Shown piece by piece: positions 37,645-48,663 of a stretch of 64,000 nt of DNA; the first letter of the stretch is position 1, and each line of letters begins with the position of its first letter. Position numbers and translations under genes: made by a program. Below the pieces are notes generated by a model. That model was given only the letters and a program-made list of their open reading frames with translations, had not been told where the DNA came from and made no database searches. The stretch comes from Scytalidium lignicola (lineage: Eukaryota > Ascomycota > Leotiomycetes), in contig NCSJ02000093.1 in NCBI GenBank assembly GCA_002812745.2, forward strand, positions 62,001 through 126,000, written 5' to 3'.

Positions 37645-38186
37645 TGGNTTTTTTTTCAAGACTTCTGAGTTTCTATCACTCAACTAGCTAAGAAATCATC
37701 AAAGGTCTCTATACAATGCAAATCCTTTAATCGTTCGAAGAAGCCCTCTTCGAGTCCTGAACCTCCCCCGCTTCAAGTTTCGGTCTATACGTAAAGCGTA
37801 GTTAGACAGTGTCCATGAAACTAAGTGTCTTTGACTATTGACAATCTATGTTACCCCATGATTCGGTATAACTGATGCCCTATCCTCCTTGTTTTGAACG
37901 CACGTCTCTTGATTAGAGTAAATGTGGTGAATCAGTCAATTATTAGTTCAGCACAAACCCACCTCGCCAAAACTTAAACAAGCCTCATCGAGTTACAACT
38001 CACATTTGGGGTTTACCTATGTTGTGTGAAAGGTACCCTAGCCCTACAACAATGTCTTGGTTGCAACGCTCTCTCGTATGAAAGTGACCGTCCAGCGCTG
38101 TTGAGCTAGATCAGAGGCTGTGATAACCTCCGTTCTGGGGGGTTCGATCACAAACCGTCTATTGCATCTAAGACTCGCCCGGAAGA
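37645..38186. other. Intergenic region before spo11
   Basis: About 540 bases. An N at 37648 precedes a T run. A GGTTCGATC string near 38138-38147 looks like a T-loop, but no tRNA fold supports it. No gene. Confidence 0.5.
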
Positions 38187-39696
38187 ATGTTGACAAATAA
38201 TAACCTCAATGAAGCTGATCGCCAAGGTTCCACAGAAGCTCATTCGAGTTCTGTCTCGACGACTGTTAATATAAACCGGGCTGGTGAAGTAATCTCCAAA
38301 ATTGAAGATATTTTTGAATCCATTGCAGACAGCATCCAAGATAACAAACGCCCGCTTGAAATACAATTAAAATCAAGACGACGGACGGGAACGAATGTCG
38401 CCCATAATATTGACACGAGAAAGATAGTCTTTCCAAGCAAATCACCACAAGAAGCCTGGAGATTCAGTAGGTTAAAAATTTCAACATTTACCAGCGCAAT
38501 GCTTACCAGAGCATAGCTGTCTTGCTTCGAATTCTTGAGCTGTCTCATGAGGCTTTAGTAACTGGTATAGCTATTACGAAAAGGTTTGCCTATCTTTGAA
38601 CTTACATCATTATTTTCACTCTTCTTTCCTCGTTCCATCATAGGATGATTCCTTCCTCCATTTCTACATTCATTTCTCATATAAGACCAGAGACATATAT
38701 TATCGTGATCCGGAATTGTTCATAAAGCAAAGTATTGTTGATCGATATGTTGACGATCTCGCATTTACCTTGGGAATCAATCGAGATTCTCTGAACGTGG
38801 TATGGCGTTTTCGTCTCAATATTCGGCATCACAGATCACTCATGGCGCTTTGCAGGTAGCCGCTGCTAAAGGACTAGTAGCTGGACATCTTACATTGGTC
38901 AAAGGAGATAAGTCTATTCTAGACTACACTCTAGAAAATGAGGTAAGCTACACCATCCCTCATATAAGCATTATGCTGGAACGCTGGCAGGGTGCGTTGG
39001 TCCCTAGCACACGAAATATCGAACGGATACAATGCAACGACGTTCGATGGATTCTTGTGATTGAGAAAGAAGTAAAGTATTCCTTTGAATCTATTATTTG
39101 AAAACGTACTTACCCGTATCAAGGCAATTTTTCGCAGCTTGGCAGCAAGCCAATACTGGAAATACTCATCGGGAGGGAAAGGAATACTTATCACTGTGAG
39201 AGTTATTCCTCCCATAATCTTTCAAGAATCAAAGTGCAATATTCTCATTGCTTAGGCAAAAGGGTACCCAGATATTCAGTCACGCCAGTTCTTACACTTC
39301 TTATCGTTGCATCAACCCGCCATTCCTATCTTTGCATTAGTCGATTTCGACCCCGATGGAATAGGTATTATGTCCACTTACAAGTACGGTTCTATGGCCC
39401 TCGCACACGAAAATCAAACTCTGGTAGTGCCGGAAGTCCAATGGTTAGGTGTTAGAAGTGATGATATCCTATCCAATAGTGATACTGAGGAGGGGATTCT
39501 GAGATTAACTAGCAGGGACCGAAGGATAGCAACGGGAATGCTTGCGCGAGAACCATTCCGAGAAGATGGAAAAGAGAGAGAAGGGAGACGTGAACTCCAG
39601 ATCATGCTATTTCTCAATGTTAAAGCAGAAATACAAGCTCTCAGCAATGGAAAAGGATTGGAGACTTGGCTGGATGGGAAGCTTCAAGGTATATAG
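38187..39696 (+). CDS. spo11: Meiotic recombination protein Spo11
   Basis: Topoisomerase VI A-type transesterase that makes meiotic double-strand breaks. Seven exons were assembled: 38187-38466, 38517-38583, 38691-38799, 38856-38942, 38991-39071, 39124-39195 and 39256-39696, giving about 378 residues. All junctions are GT-AG and in phase. The catalytic tyrosine lies in KRDIYYRDPELF (Tyr at about 119-120, split codon at the exon 2/3 junction). The winged-helix part continues QSIVDRYVDDLAFTLGINR and AAAKGLVAGHL. The Toprim domain includes WILVIEKE and the acidic metal site ALVDFDPDGIGIMSTYKYGS. The protein ends soon after LETWLDGKLQGI. The intron between exons 2 and 3 (107 bases) is the longest. 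The start is the first ATG of the open frame; an upstream exon cannot be ruled out. Confidence 0.92.
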
Positions 39697-39961
39697 TTAT
39701 GTTTGCCAACACTTCTTCAGTTGTGATTTGTTAGCTATAGCTAATGCCATGATCGAGATGCTGTGTGTGTGATGTTCAATAGAGAAATGAGCAATTATCA
39801 TATCATATACGAACCTAACTTAATCGTTTATGATTTTAATCCATTACTATGTCTGCTCATAACGCCACATGCAATCTAACGCCTGAACGCTCTCCAAAAC
39901 TGTTCTCTAAGCTTTTATGCTTCGTATACCGCTATCGGGAATATCACAGCCACTGACCAAT

Positions 39962-40523
39962 TTATAATCCAAGCATCCTTTGACAGCTCTCTCGAACCCT
40001 TCTCTCATACTCCGCTCTCTGTTCCCTCCACATCTTCGCGGCCTCTACATTCGCAGGACTCTCATCGTTCGGTTCGGCTAACATACTCATGACGGATATC
40101 AATATCTTCTCGACGCTCTGAATAGGCGACCAACGTTCTGAGGCATGCTCATAGTGATTTGGATCATCTCCGGGAGGGTGAAGTATAGATATGCAGACCA
40201 GACCACTTGGGTATACTAATTTACAGCGAATTAATCCCCGTGCAAATAGATTTCGGAAATGAAGGAATCAACACACCATTTGGATGCCATACTTCGCCTA
40301 GAAACCGCATAGTAGGCGGCGCTAGGGGATAATCTTTGGGAAACTTTAACTCGGCAGGGAAGATGCCGCCCTCAAAGGGGGTGCCTTCTGGGCCCTGGAT
40401 AAGAGCTTCCCAATAAAGCATATCATCTTCGGAGACAGGCCCAGCGGTTATTCCTTCCGGAGGATTGTTCGTCAGGGCTCGATACTCCTGTAGTAGGCGA
40501 CGTTGTGCAGTTGACGATGCCAT
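39962..40523 (-). CDS. ubc7: Ubiquitin-conjugating enzyme E2 Ubc7 (UBE2G2-like)
   Basis: E2 enzyme of endoplasmic-reticulum-associated degradation. Exon 1 is 40523-40277 and exon 2 is 40215-39962, giving 166 residues (yeast Ubc7 165). Start [18 protein letters not shown] and the core [20 protein letters not shown] are standard. The intron lies within HPN/VYPSG. The active-site Cys is at about 90 in [12 protein letters not shown], followed by the acidic insertion [17 protein letters not shown] that defines the UBE2G subfamily. The end reads [13 protein letters not shown]. It is divergent from the binding-protein-like gene with about 270 bases between starts. Confidence 0.95.
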
Positions 40524-40795
40524 AATTTCTGTTGGGATTGTAGAGGTGAGAGGTGTCGATTGTTTAGAATACTTGTCGGGATGTCACTGACGAATGCGGC
40601 AGTGGCTGAGTACCCCGCCATCCGGGATCATTCCGTGCAAGCTTGTTTCGTCATAAAGGCAGCAGGTAAGGTCAATCACACCATTCACCCAGAAAATATA
40701 CATTTGTATTTTTATATTCGATCTCTCAAGACTAATATTATCCTGTCTGTCAAGACCTCTATTCTGAGATATACACGGTTGTTCTTGAAGTCATA

Positions 40796-41793
40796 ATGTC
40801 GTCCGAGAGTACCCCACTTCGGGTGGGTTTTGTCCCAGAACACTTCTCAACCCCGTTGCACTTTGCGAAGAAATACTTTGGGCTTACTGCTGAGTTAATA
40901 CCATATCCTTCTGGTACTGGGCATATGATCACTTCCTTGCGATCCGGGGAAATTGATGTTGGAATTGGTCTTACTGAAGGATGGGTTGCCGGACTTGGTA
41001 AGGAGGATCTAGAGGGAGATGGCGGATACAAAATAGTCGGAACTTATGTTGAAACACCATTGTGTAAGTTAAGCAATCCAGACAATATACCAAAATGTCC
41101 TTGCTTATATCTGTATTGCTAAATTGAAGTTCAGGCTGGGCAGTCTCCACCGGCGCAAAACGAGATATCAACTCCATTGCAGATCTAAAAAAGGGCAAGA
41201 TCGGAGTGTCAAGAATAGGTAGTGGCAGTTATGTGATGGGTTTTGTGCTGGCAGACCAACAGGGCTGGCTCGAACCTGGCTCAAAACCCTTCGAATTCGT
41301 TCCCGTTCAGACCTTCGAGAGACTGCGTAAAGCAGTGAACGACGGAGAGGCGGATTTCTTCATGTGGGAGCATTTCACCTCCAAGCGTTATTACGACAAC
41401 GGAGAGATAAAGAGAATTGGAGAAATCTATACACCTTGGAGAAGTTGGCTTATTACAGCCTCTACAAAGCTAGTCCCCGGCGGCAACCCAGATAAAAGAC
41501 TTGCTCAACTATTCAAGAAGATTGATCAAGGTGTGCAATACTTTGGCAAACACCAAGAGGAAGCTGTCGAGTACATTAGCACCGAATTGGACTATTCCAA
41601 GGAGGATGCTACAGAATGGCTGAAAACAGTCCGATTCTCTACTAACGTGGAAGGCGTGGATATAAGTGTCGTCCAGGAGACAGTAGACGTCCTAAAGAAG
41701 GCAGGCGTGCTTGGAGAGAAGGGCATGACAGCACAAGAGATGATTGGGGGAGAACTCGCAGCACAGTTTCCTGGACCGTTCCCTAAGAGCTGA
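40796..41793 (+). CDS. Periplasmic-binding-protein-fold (type II) protein, Ca3427-like
   Basis: A protein with the fold of bacterial ABC-transporter substrate-binding proteins, of the NMT1/Thi5-like group; fungal members include one from Candida albicans called Ca3427. Exons 40796-41063 and 41135-41793 join in phase and give 308 residues. Visible features: LRVGFVPEHFSTPLHFAKK at the start, GTGHMITSLRSGEIDVGIGL (about 43-62), a second-lobe entry KKGKIGVSRIGSGSYVMGF, and FERLRKAVNDGEADFFMWEH. There is no signal peptide, so it is presumably cytosolic. No transporter gene is nearby, and the ligand is unknown. The bacterial family character suggests an old transfer, but the gene has an intron and unremarkable surroundings. 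Confidence 0.8.
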
Positions 41794-42084
41794 TACATTG
41801 GGACTGCTTTCTGATGATGAATTGTAGAGGTCGAAGAAGTCAAACGAATGCCATTTATTTGGAGGGTTTGAGGCTTGTGAAAAGTCTACTGTAAATATTC
41901 TAGGTTGTAAGCTTTTGCAATTGTATATTGTAATGTACCAGAAATATTTTTAAAGTGATTGTGCTCTCTAAATGCCTCTCATTTCGCGTGCGGCGCGGCT
42001 CAACTCCTTCTTTAGGCTTCACCCACAGCCTTACTCATTACACATTGCTCCACAAGAGCAAAAGCAACACGAATCTGTAATGTG

Positions 42085-42767
42085 ATGTTTCTTCGACAAC
42101 TCCTTCGGAGGTCGACCATTTCTCCTCTCGCACGTCAGAACGCTGGAACATCCGCGTTCACTACGCGGTTTCCTGGGCGACGTCGTCTTCAGTCAACCAA
42201 CTCGGACGCCCAGGCAAACAAAAGCAGAGAGCGCGCGGAAAGGGTGCTCAATCGTGTCCCCAAACCTCTGCGCAAGTACACCGATGGGTTGAGAAATGCG
42301 CCAGTATCGCATGTAGTTGCTTTCTTAATCTTACACGAGATTACTGCTATTGTGCCGCTCGTTGGGCTTGCTGGTCTTTTCCACTACACACAATGGCTTC
42401 CTACCGTGAGTCTCCTGCTTATATTCTCTGAGAGTATATAGACTTTAAGCTTTACTGATGGTTTATTCAGTCCTTTACGAATTCTGAATACGTCTCCCAA
42501 GGTATAGAGAGGTTCGGACGGTACTTCCGGCGGAAAGGCTGGTTTGGCTTCTCGAACGAACAACGAGAAGATAATAAAAGTGATTCGAAGCTTAGTGGGA
42601 ATGGAGGAAGGATATTGATTGAAGTCGCCACAGCCTATGCTATAACTAAGGTGCTGCTTCCAGCTCGTATTATATTCAGTGTGTGGGCTACGCCTTGGTT
42701 TGCAAGAGTATTCATTAGAAAATTAGGCGGAGGCATAAAGAGAATCTTTGGAAGGAAATCGGCCTAG
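42085..42767 (+). CDS. Mitochondrial membrane protein, Mrx11-like
   Basis: Small predicted mitochondrial inner-membrane protein resembling yeast Mrx11 (YPL041C) and DUF1279/FAM210-type proteins. Exons 42085-42405 (107 codons) and 42471-42767 join in phase 0 and give 205 residues. The ATG at 42085 was preferred to the GTG one codon earlier. Residues 1-50 are Arg-rich with few acids, a mitochondrial presequence (MFLRQLLRRSTISPLARQ). The conserved segment HVVAFLILHEITAIVPLVGL lies at about 75-95. A second hydrophobic helix is in exon 2 (LIEVATAYAITKVLLPARII). The tail is basic. The molecular role is not known to me. Confidence 0.75.
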
Positions 42768-43037
42768 ATGTTGTCAAGGAATCAGGGTCCGAAGAAAGTA
42801 CTCGACAAATTTTTTTTTTACAAAGGGAAACCAGGGCCGGTTCTGAACCCTACTTAAATGAGCTTTCACCATCAGAAGCTATTTATATCTAACACACGTT
42901 TGTGGCCCTGCGACAAGGTCAAAAAATGTGATCAATTGAGACATGCGTGGTAGACTTTTATTTTATTTCTTAACGTCGTTACTCTATGATACCTAGAACT
43001 AAATCCCAGGACTGCGTTAGATCAATGGTGTCAAGAT

Positions 43038-43784
43038 CTATTTCTCATAGATCCAGTCGTGCTGGGCAGAGGTCCAGGAGACAACCTCGCCTTGGCTGAA
43101 CCAGAGAGAAATCTCCTTCTTGGCGTTCTCAACGCTGTCGGAACCGTGGCACACGTTCCTTCCAACATCAATAGCAAAGTCGCCACGGATGGTTCCAGGA
43201 GCGGAAGCCAAGGGGTTGGTGGCACCGAGAAGAGCTGAAAGGAGGAGTATCAGCAACCATATCAAAGCACAAAATACCGCAAGTACTTACTACGACCAGT
43301 CTTGACAGCATCACGTCCCTCCCAGACCATAGCGCAGATAGGACCGCTGCCCATGTCTATACGTTGTTAGAAGAAAATGAAGGTATTATGTAACGATTCA
43401 GAGGTCCATACACTTAATAAGTCCTGGGAAGAAAGGCTTGCTTGAGAGATCCTCATCTATCATTGATTAGCATGAGGACTAATATGAAGGCTTAGTCCTG
43501 GAATCATCCTACTTACAATGTTTCTCGAGGTGTTCCTTGCTGGCAACCATCACTTTGATAGCAACAAGCTTGAACCCACGGTTCTCGAATCTGCTGATGA
43601 TGGGGCCAATAAGTCCACGCTGAATAAGACATCAGTGAACCTTCTATAAAACTACAGTTGAAATCTGCTATTCCATACCTGGACGCCATCTGGCTTGATA
43701 GCAATGAAGCTAACAAAATGTTAATTTCACTGCCCAGATTTGTGGTGGAGAGGTAATAAAAACATACGTCTGTTCGTTAGACAT
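43038..43784 (-). CDS. ndk1: Nucleoside diphosphate kinase
   Basis: Transfers gamma-phosphate between nucleoside triphosphates and diphosphates. Six exons: 43784-43768, 43709-43679, 43619-43517, 43456-43412, 43356-43291 and 43234-43038, total 152 residues, the family length. The first two exons are tiny (17 and 31 bases). Start [19 protein letters not shown] is standard; the phosphohistidine lies in [14 protein letters not shown], and the protein ends HDWIYEK. The frame is also open upstream to an ATG at 43910, adding 42 residues (MDQSSEQHQ ...); homologues I know begin at 43784 and its context (ACACCATGTC) is better, so the short form is given. Confidence 0.95.
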
Positions 43785-44448
43785 GGTGTCGTCGTTTAGT
43801 CGAGCTGCTTCTTCTCTGTGTTTTGCAGATGCGCGAAGATATGCTTGAGTCTTTGCACTCAAGTGTTTAAAAACGGGAGGATCTTGGTGTTGTTCGCTGG
43901 ACTGATCCATTTAAATGGCATTTCGTGGTGGTTTTTCGTGCCTTACCCCTCCTAGTGGGGGCATTGGCGTCTATATCTGGATTAGCTGCTACCACAATTG
44001 GGGCCTTAGGCATTAACGAAAATTGATTTTGAAATGCATGTGATTAACTAGCGTGACGTGGCATGCTAAGGGCTTGTTTTCAGTGCAAGAAAACTTGAAT
44101 CTACGGTGCAGTAAAAGATTATTCATTGATACGATTATCTAGTGGTAACTACTGTAACTAAGGCTGGAGTATTATTGAAACTAAGCATGTTAAAAGAGGA
44201 TTAAACTCCTCGTAAATTCTATGTCTCTAGGTAGTTAATAACAGTGCCTTTTTAGTATGAGGAAAGTAAAATTAGCATTAACTTTTGGAGTAGCTGATAT
44301 ACCAGAAAATATTGAGCTGAAGTCTCCTNAAAAAGTGATAAGTAGTAAATGCTGTAGTACTAATAAGGGAAAGCAGTCAGAATATATATTGGCTGACCAC
44401 GTGAAAATAGGTCATGTGTTCACGCGTCTACCCCGCGGCGCGTTAATT
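43785..44448. other. Divergent intergenic region ndk1/checkpoint gene
   Basis: About 660 bases. An N at 44329 precedes an A run. A CACGTG hexamer lies at 44398-44403. The missing first exon or exons of the BRCT gene may lie here, but I could not place them. Confidence 0.45.
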
Positions 44449-45019
44449 GATCCGTGACTAAACCACATCTTTTTCATCTACGCACTAGATTTACATTGCT
44501 GGAATGCCTTATAAGAGATGGAGGAGACTATGGAATGTATAACATTCAACAGCGACGTGTCACAATGGGACACTCAGAAATGTTTAATGCTCCAAAAAGA
44601 AATTCTCTCGGTACACATTTGCATGTCCTTAAAGTTTCGTGCTAGGATGGCACTGACCAATTCTACAGAGTCCCAGGAATCATATCAAATGCACGCGAGG
44701 CAGTCTTGAGGTTCGCGTTCTGCCTTTCCAGAATGTTGTATCTGCCAAACCCCTAAACAAAGCATGTGATGAGACACATGATACAGTTGCGGCGGCGACT
44801 AGAGCACAAAGTTCATATCCAGAGACCAATGCAGTTCAGCTTGGTCGCTCGACCGACTGCGCATTTGCAGATGGCACCGATCGAGCCCTTAATTCGACGA
44901 CACCGAAAGCCTCAGCTTCCGATAAGAGCAGCGTGGAACCTAGAGCCTTAATCAAATACGATCAAACGAATAATTGTGCGCAGAAAATTGCCGTGTTAAC
45001 ACACGGGTGTTATAAAGCA
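44449..45019 (+). pseudogene. Interrupted N-terminal coding segment of the BRCT checkpoint gene
   Basis: This stretch codes in two frames for what looks like the missing N-terminus of the next gene. From 44449 one frame reads LECLIRDGGDYGMYNI and RNSLGTHLHVLKVSC, meets TAG at 44643-44645, then continues DGTDQFYRVPGIISNAREAV. Near 44705-44711 the sense passes to the frame of the downstream gene, which reads VRVLPFQNVVSAKPLNKACD and runs open into it from 44657. One missing G would account for the shift. The TAG may replace a Gln codon or be an error. No intron with good splice sites removes both lesions. Either the gene is damaged here or the assembly has a base error and an indel. Confidence 0.6.
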
Positions 45020-48000
45020 ATGTCGGAACCAAGTCAGGCTAGCAACAGCTCTCTGACGCAGAAAAATCCGGATTATGTCTATGCACAGTTTAACAACTTT
45101 GGTAACTTGATACAGAAAGACACAGCTCCTCTTAATGACGATGAAAGCTCTGATAATGAGGATACGGTCATAACTCTTCATGACAGGGCCTCACAGTTAT
45201 CGACACACCATACCTCAGCGCGTAACGAATCCCCCCCACATACATACGATGAGGACGATACTGGGCATGTTAACTTAGGCGCATTCATCCCCGCGAGTGA
45301 TACCCATGAGATACTTGACCCAGCGTCTCAAGATGCGTCATTTATCACGCGAGAACCAGACCAGACGAGCGTATATCAACTCGAACCTCAGACGCCAGCA
45401 TTGCCTACAAACCCCTTCATTCAGAAGGGAAGTGTCCTCAAAGGCTTCGAGTTATTTGGTGCCACTCAACCATCTTCGATTGGCCGGTATATAGCAAGTC
45501 CTACCTCTTCTCGTCCATCGCCTGATGTGTACACCGGGCCTCTTTCTCCTCGGCGGATCGCTTCTTCCCCTCTGGCAAGAGTGCATGGTGGAAATATAGT
45601 CATAGGATCACCATTAAAGGATAACCCTCAGGTTCCACTATTTGAATCCCAGATAAATGCAACGTCGTCAGACCCGGCAGATCATAGCACCGCTCCGGCT
45701 GAAAACTGTGTATCTTCGCCGCCCCCTCGCGAAGCTGTTTTCAAATCTTCTAGGCAACCTCGAAATACTTATATTCCTCTTAAGGAATCACAGGAGAGGC
45801 GCCAAAAGGAGAACAGCACCTATTTGCATAGAAATGATAGTGACGAGTCAGATTCGGATTTTGAAACCAAGATTAGGAAGAATGTACGAAGGAAGGCCAA
45901 GGAGAAAGACATCCAAAGAGAGCTCTCGGCTGTTGAACTCCAACGACCAGTATCATCCGACAAGCAGAGATCCTCTGCGTCTGGCGTGGTGGAAATACCT
46001 TCTACGGGTCGGCGACATCGTGCTATGAAAGAAGAGTATCTCGATAAAGGCGATGAGAGCGATGCTCGACAAGATGATCCAGTTATCATAGACTCCCAAG
46101 TTCCTCCAAAATCCTCCGGAGTTGTTGCAGATAGTTCACCGTTTGGGGTTGCAAAGGCTTCTCTTAAAGTTCCAGAAGAAATATCTAGTCAAGATTCGAG
46201 TGCCACAACACAATCTCCCAGTTTACCAGCCCATTCGGAAAATGAGGATGTTGCAGATCCCGCCCCAAATTCCGAGAAAAGAGAAAGACCCAGTGATCCC
46301 GTCGCTCCCCAATCACCAAGACAGGATCAAAATCTCCCATTACATGAGTTTTCAAGAAGTTCTGGAAACTTTCAAACCCCAATATCTAAAGGCAGTGGCC
46401 CTTTTTCAGATCTAGCTGATGGTATGGTCCCTGAGACTAGCCCTCCGGAAGATCGGATAAGGCCTCTTACAGAGATTACCTCCATTTCTTTCACAGGAGA
46501 AATTGAGTTGGAACATATTCCTTGCCTGACTCAGGACTCTGAATTTGAAAATATCGTAAAGTCAGGTGATCGCCTTCCATCCCAAACATCATCGGCACTG
46601 GCAAAAAATGGAGATTTAATGAGAACAGGAGACGCTATCCCTGAGCCAATGAATTCAACCACGCATTTATGGATTGCAGAAGCAAATTCCGTGAATCACC
46701 AGCCTGATATTGCAGAATCTCTCAGAAGTGGCAACAAAAAACTCGAGCGCAAAGAACTATCAGACAGAAAGGGTATTACAAGGACTGGTAACCTGAAAAG
46801 AAGACGAGGATCTGATCACACCTTGGAAGAGCCTTCGAAGAAGTTGAGGTTTACGGAAGATAGTGGTCCTAATGAAAGCTTGACAAAATTAGACTTTGTG
46901 GACCCAATAGCGACAGGAATTCCTACTCCTACTTCGGAAGTCAAACAGTTTTCGGGAGTAGCTCCAAGCACGCCGATAGTCTCAAAAATATCAGGGTCGA
47001 GATCAAAAAATCGAAGCTCTGTTTCGACTTCTCCTAGGCGTTCTTCAAAGCGGTTATCTACTACTGAAGATATTACAAGTGAAAATGGGGAGTCCAAGCC
47101 TCGATCCTCCATACAAGAATCGGCTGCGTTAATGAAGGCGCATGAAATCGTTGAATCCATTAATCAGCCAGAACAAAAAGCTGCGAGTGAAACGGTGCAG
47201 GGACCTCAAATGCGACCAAAGCTTCCCAAAGGATGGTCATATGCGGATGAGGAGCCTTCCTCAACAAATTCTAGATCGCCTGAACCTGCTGGGACTGCTG
47301 GAAGACATGGAGGGTCGTTGTTTATCAATATGGTGTTTGCCGTGTCTTATGTCAAGAAGCCTAGTGAAAAAGACTCTATATCTAGCTTGATTCCTCAGCA
47401 AGGTGGAAGAGTTTTAGAGGACGGATTTGAAAGCCTTTTTGAGCTCTCCTCATTGTCTACAACACTAGGATCAGACTTTAACGGGGCCGAAGACCAGTTG
47501 GTCCTAACGCCTTCTGCAAAGACTCTCGGCTTTGCGGCCCTGATTGCAGACGAGCATTCCAGAAAGGCTAAATATATGCAGGCATTGGCGCTGGGCATTC
47601 CCTGTATTTCTGGACGTTGGATTTTAGCATGTGTTGATAAAGGGAAGATCCTAGATTGGACACCATACCTTCTTTGTGCTGGACAATCATCATTCCTTGG
47701 TGGTGCAACACGCAGTCGCGTAATTCAACCGTACTCCGCAGTGGATGCTAGATTTTCAGCAACCTTTGAAAGGAGAACGAAGATATTTGAAACCAAGTCC
47801 ATTCTAATGGTGGTTGGGAAGAATCGTGATGAAAGGAGAAAAGCATATGTCTTCCTAACTCGCGTGTTAGGACCAGCACGACTTGGACAGGTAGCAGATC
47901 TAGATCAGGCAAGAAAGCAATTACTTGATGCAGAAGCTAAAGGATGTGCATGGGATTGGTTGTATATTGATGGTGATAGAGACATCGGAAGAAAAGCGAT

Positions 48001-48188
48001 ATCTGAATCGAAGTCGAATATGAGTGCCGCCGATAGTACTCGTGGTGGAGAAAAGGCTTCGCGGAAGCGCAAGAAGGGCCATTCACTGTCCGTTCTCAAC
48101 GACATAGCAATCCNAAAAAAAGACACGAGTTATCAATGATGAGACTATTATTCAAAGTCTCATATTAGGGCAACTGATGGAGGAATAA
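45020..48188 (+). CDS. crb2: DNA damage checkpoint mediator with tandem BRCT (Rad9/Crb2/53BP1 type)
   Basis: Adaptor that links checkpoint kinases after DNA damage. From the first clean in-frame ATG (45020) to TAA at 48186-48188, and skipping one N at 48114 beside an A run, the protein is about 1055 residues. The N-terminal 750 residues are disordered and rich in Ser/Thr, with many SQ/TQ and SP/TP sites as expected for ATM/ATR- and CDK-type targets. Tandem BRCT domains occupy about 760-1000 (LFINMVFAVSYVKKPSEK, ALALGIPCISGRWILACVDK, SILMVVGKNRDERRKAYVFL). Skipping the N gives the conserved end KTRVINDETIIQSLILGQL; counting it ends the protein early. The true N-terminus probably lies upstream in the interrupted segment at 44449-45019. 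Confidence 0.85.
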
Positions 48189-48663
48189 AACGGCCTTGGG
48201 AAGAGGATTAAATCAGGCTCTGGTTTGCGGCAATATCCCATGATGTATAATATGTAAGGTTTTTGTTAGGCGATATAGATGGAATTTTGGGTTAACACAG
48301 CACCATCCGGCGAGATTAAACCTGTGTTAGGTATTTAGTTGCATTGTCAGCAAGGTTATGGTTGTCTCCGGAAACTTGGGATATGCATTTTAAAGAGAGC
48401 AATAGTTGTAGCTAACATCAGTACGATTAAAAATTACTTGCACTTATATTTGATTCTCGGTAAACCACGCAGCTGATGTACTATGCTTTCATATTACTGA
48501 TTAAGAAGCTAATTTATTCTAAGCTATGATCTATGGCAGTATCTGGTCACTCTATTTCGCCATCTCTTAGTAGTGTCTGTGAATTCTTTTTTAGAAAATC
48601 ACTTCATATCTAAAGTTATCTACGCTAGCACAATATATTCGTAACGCACCTGTTGACCAAAAA
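48189..48663. other. Convergent intergenic space
   Basis: About 475 AT-rich bases between the BRCT gene and the GH18 gene; no gene recognised. Confidence 0.55.

Noticed and set aside
38090..38160. Possible tRNA because of GGTTCGATC near 38140
   Set aside because: The flanking bases (GGGGG before, ACAAA after) cannot pair as a T stem, and no acceptor or anticodon stem was found.
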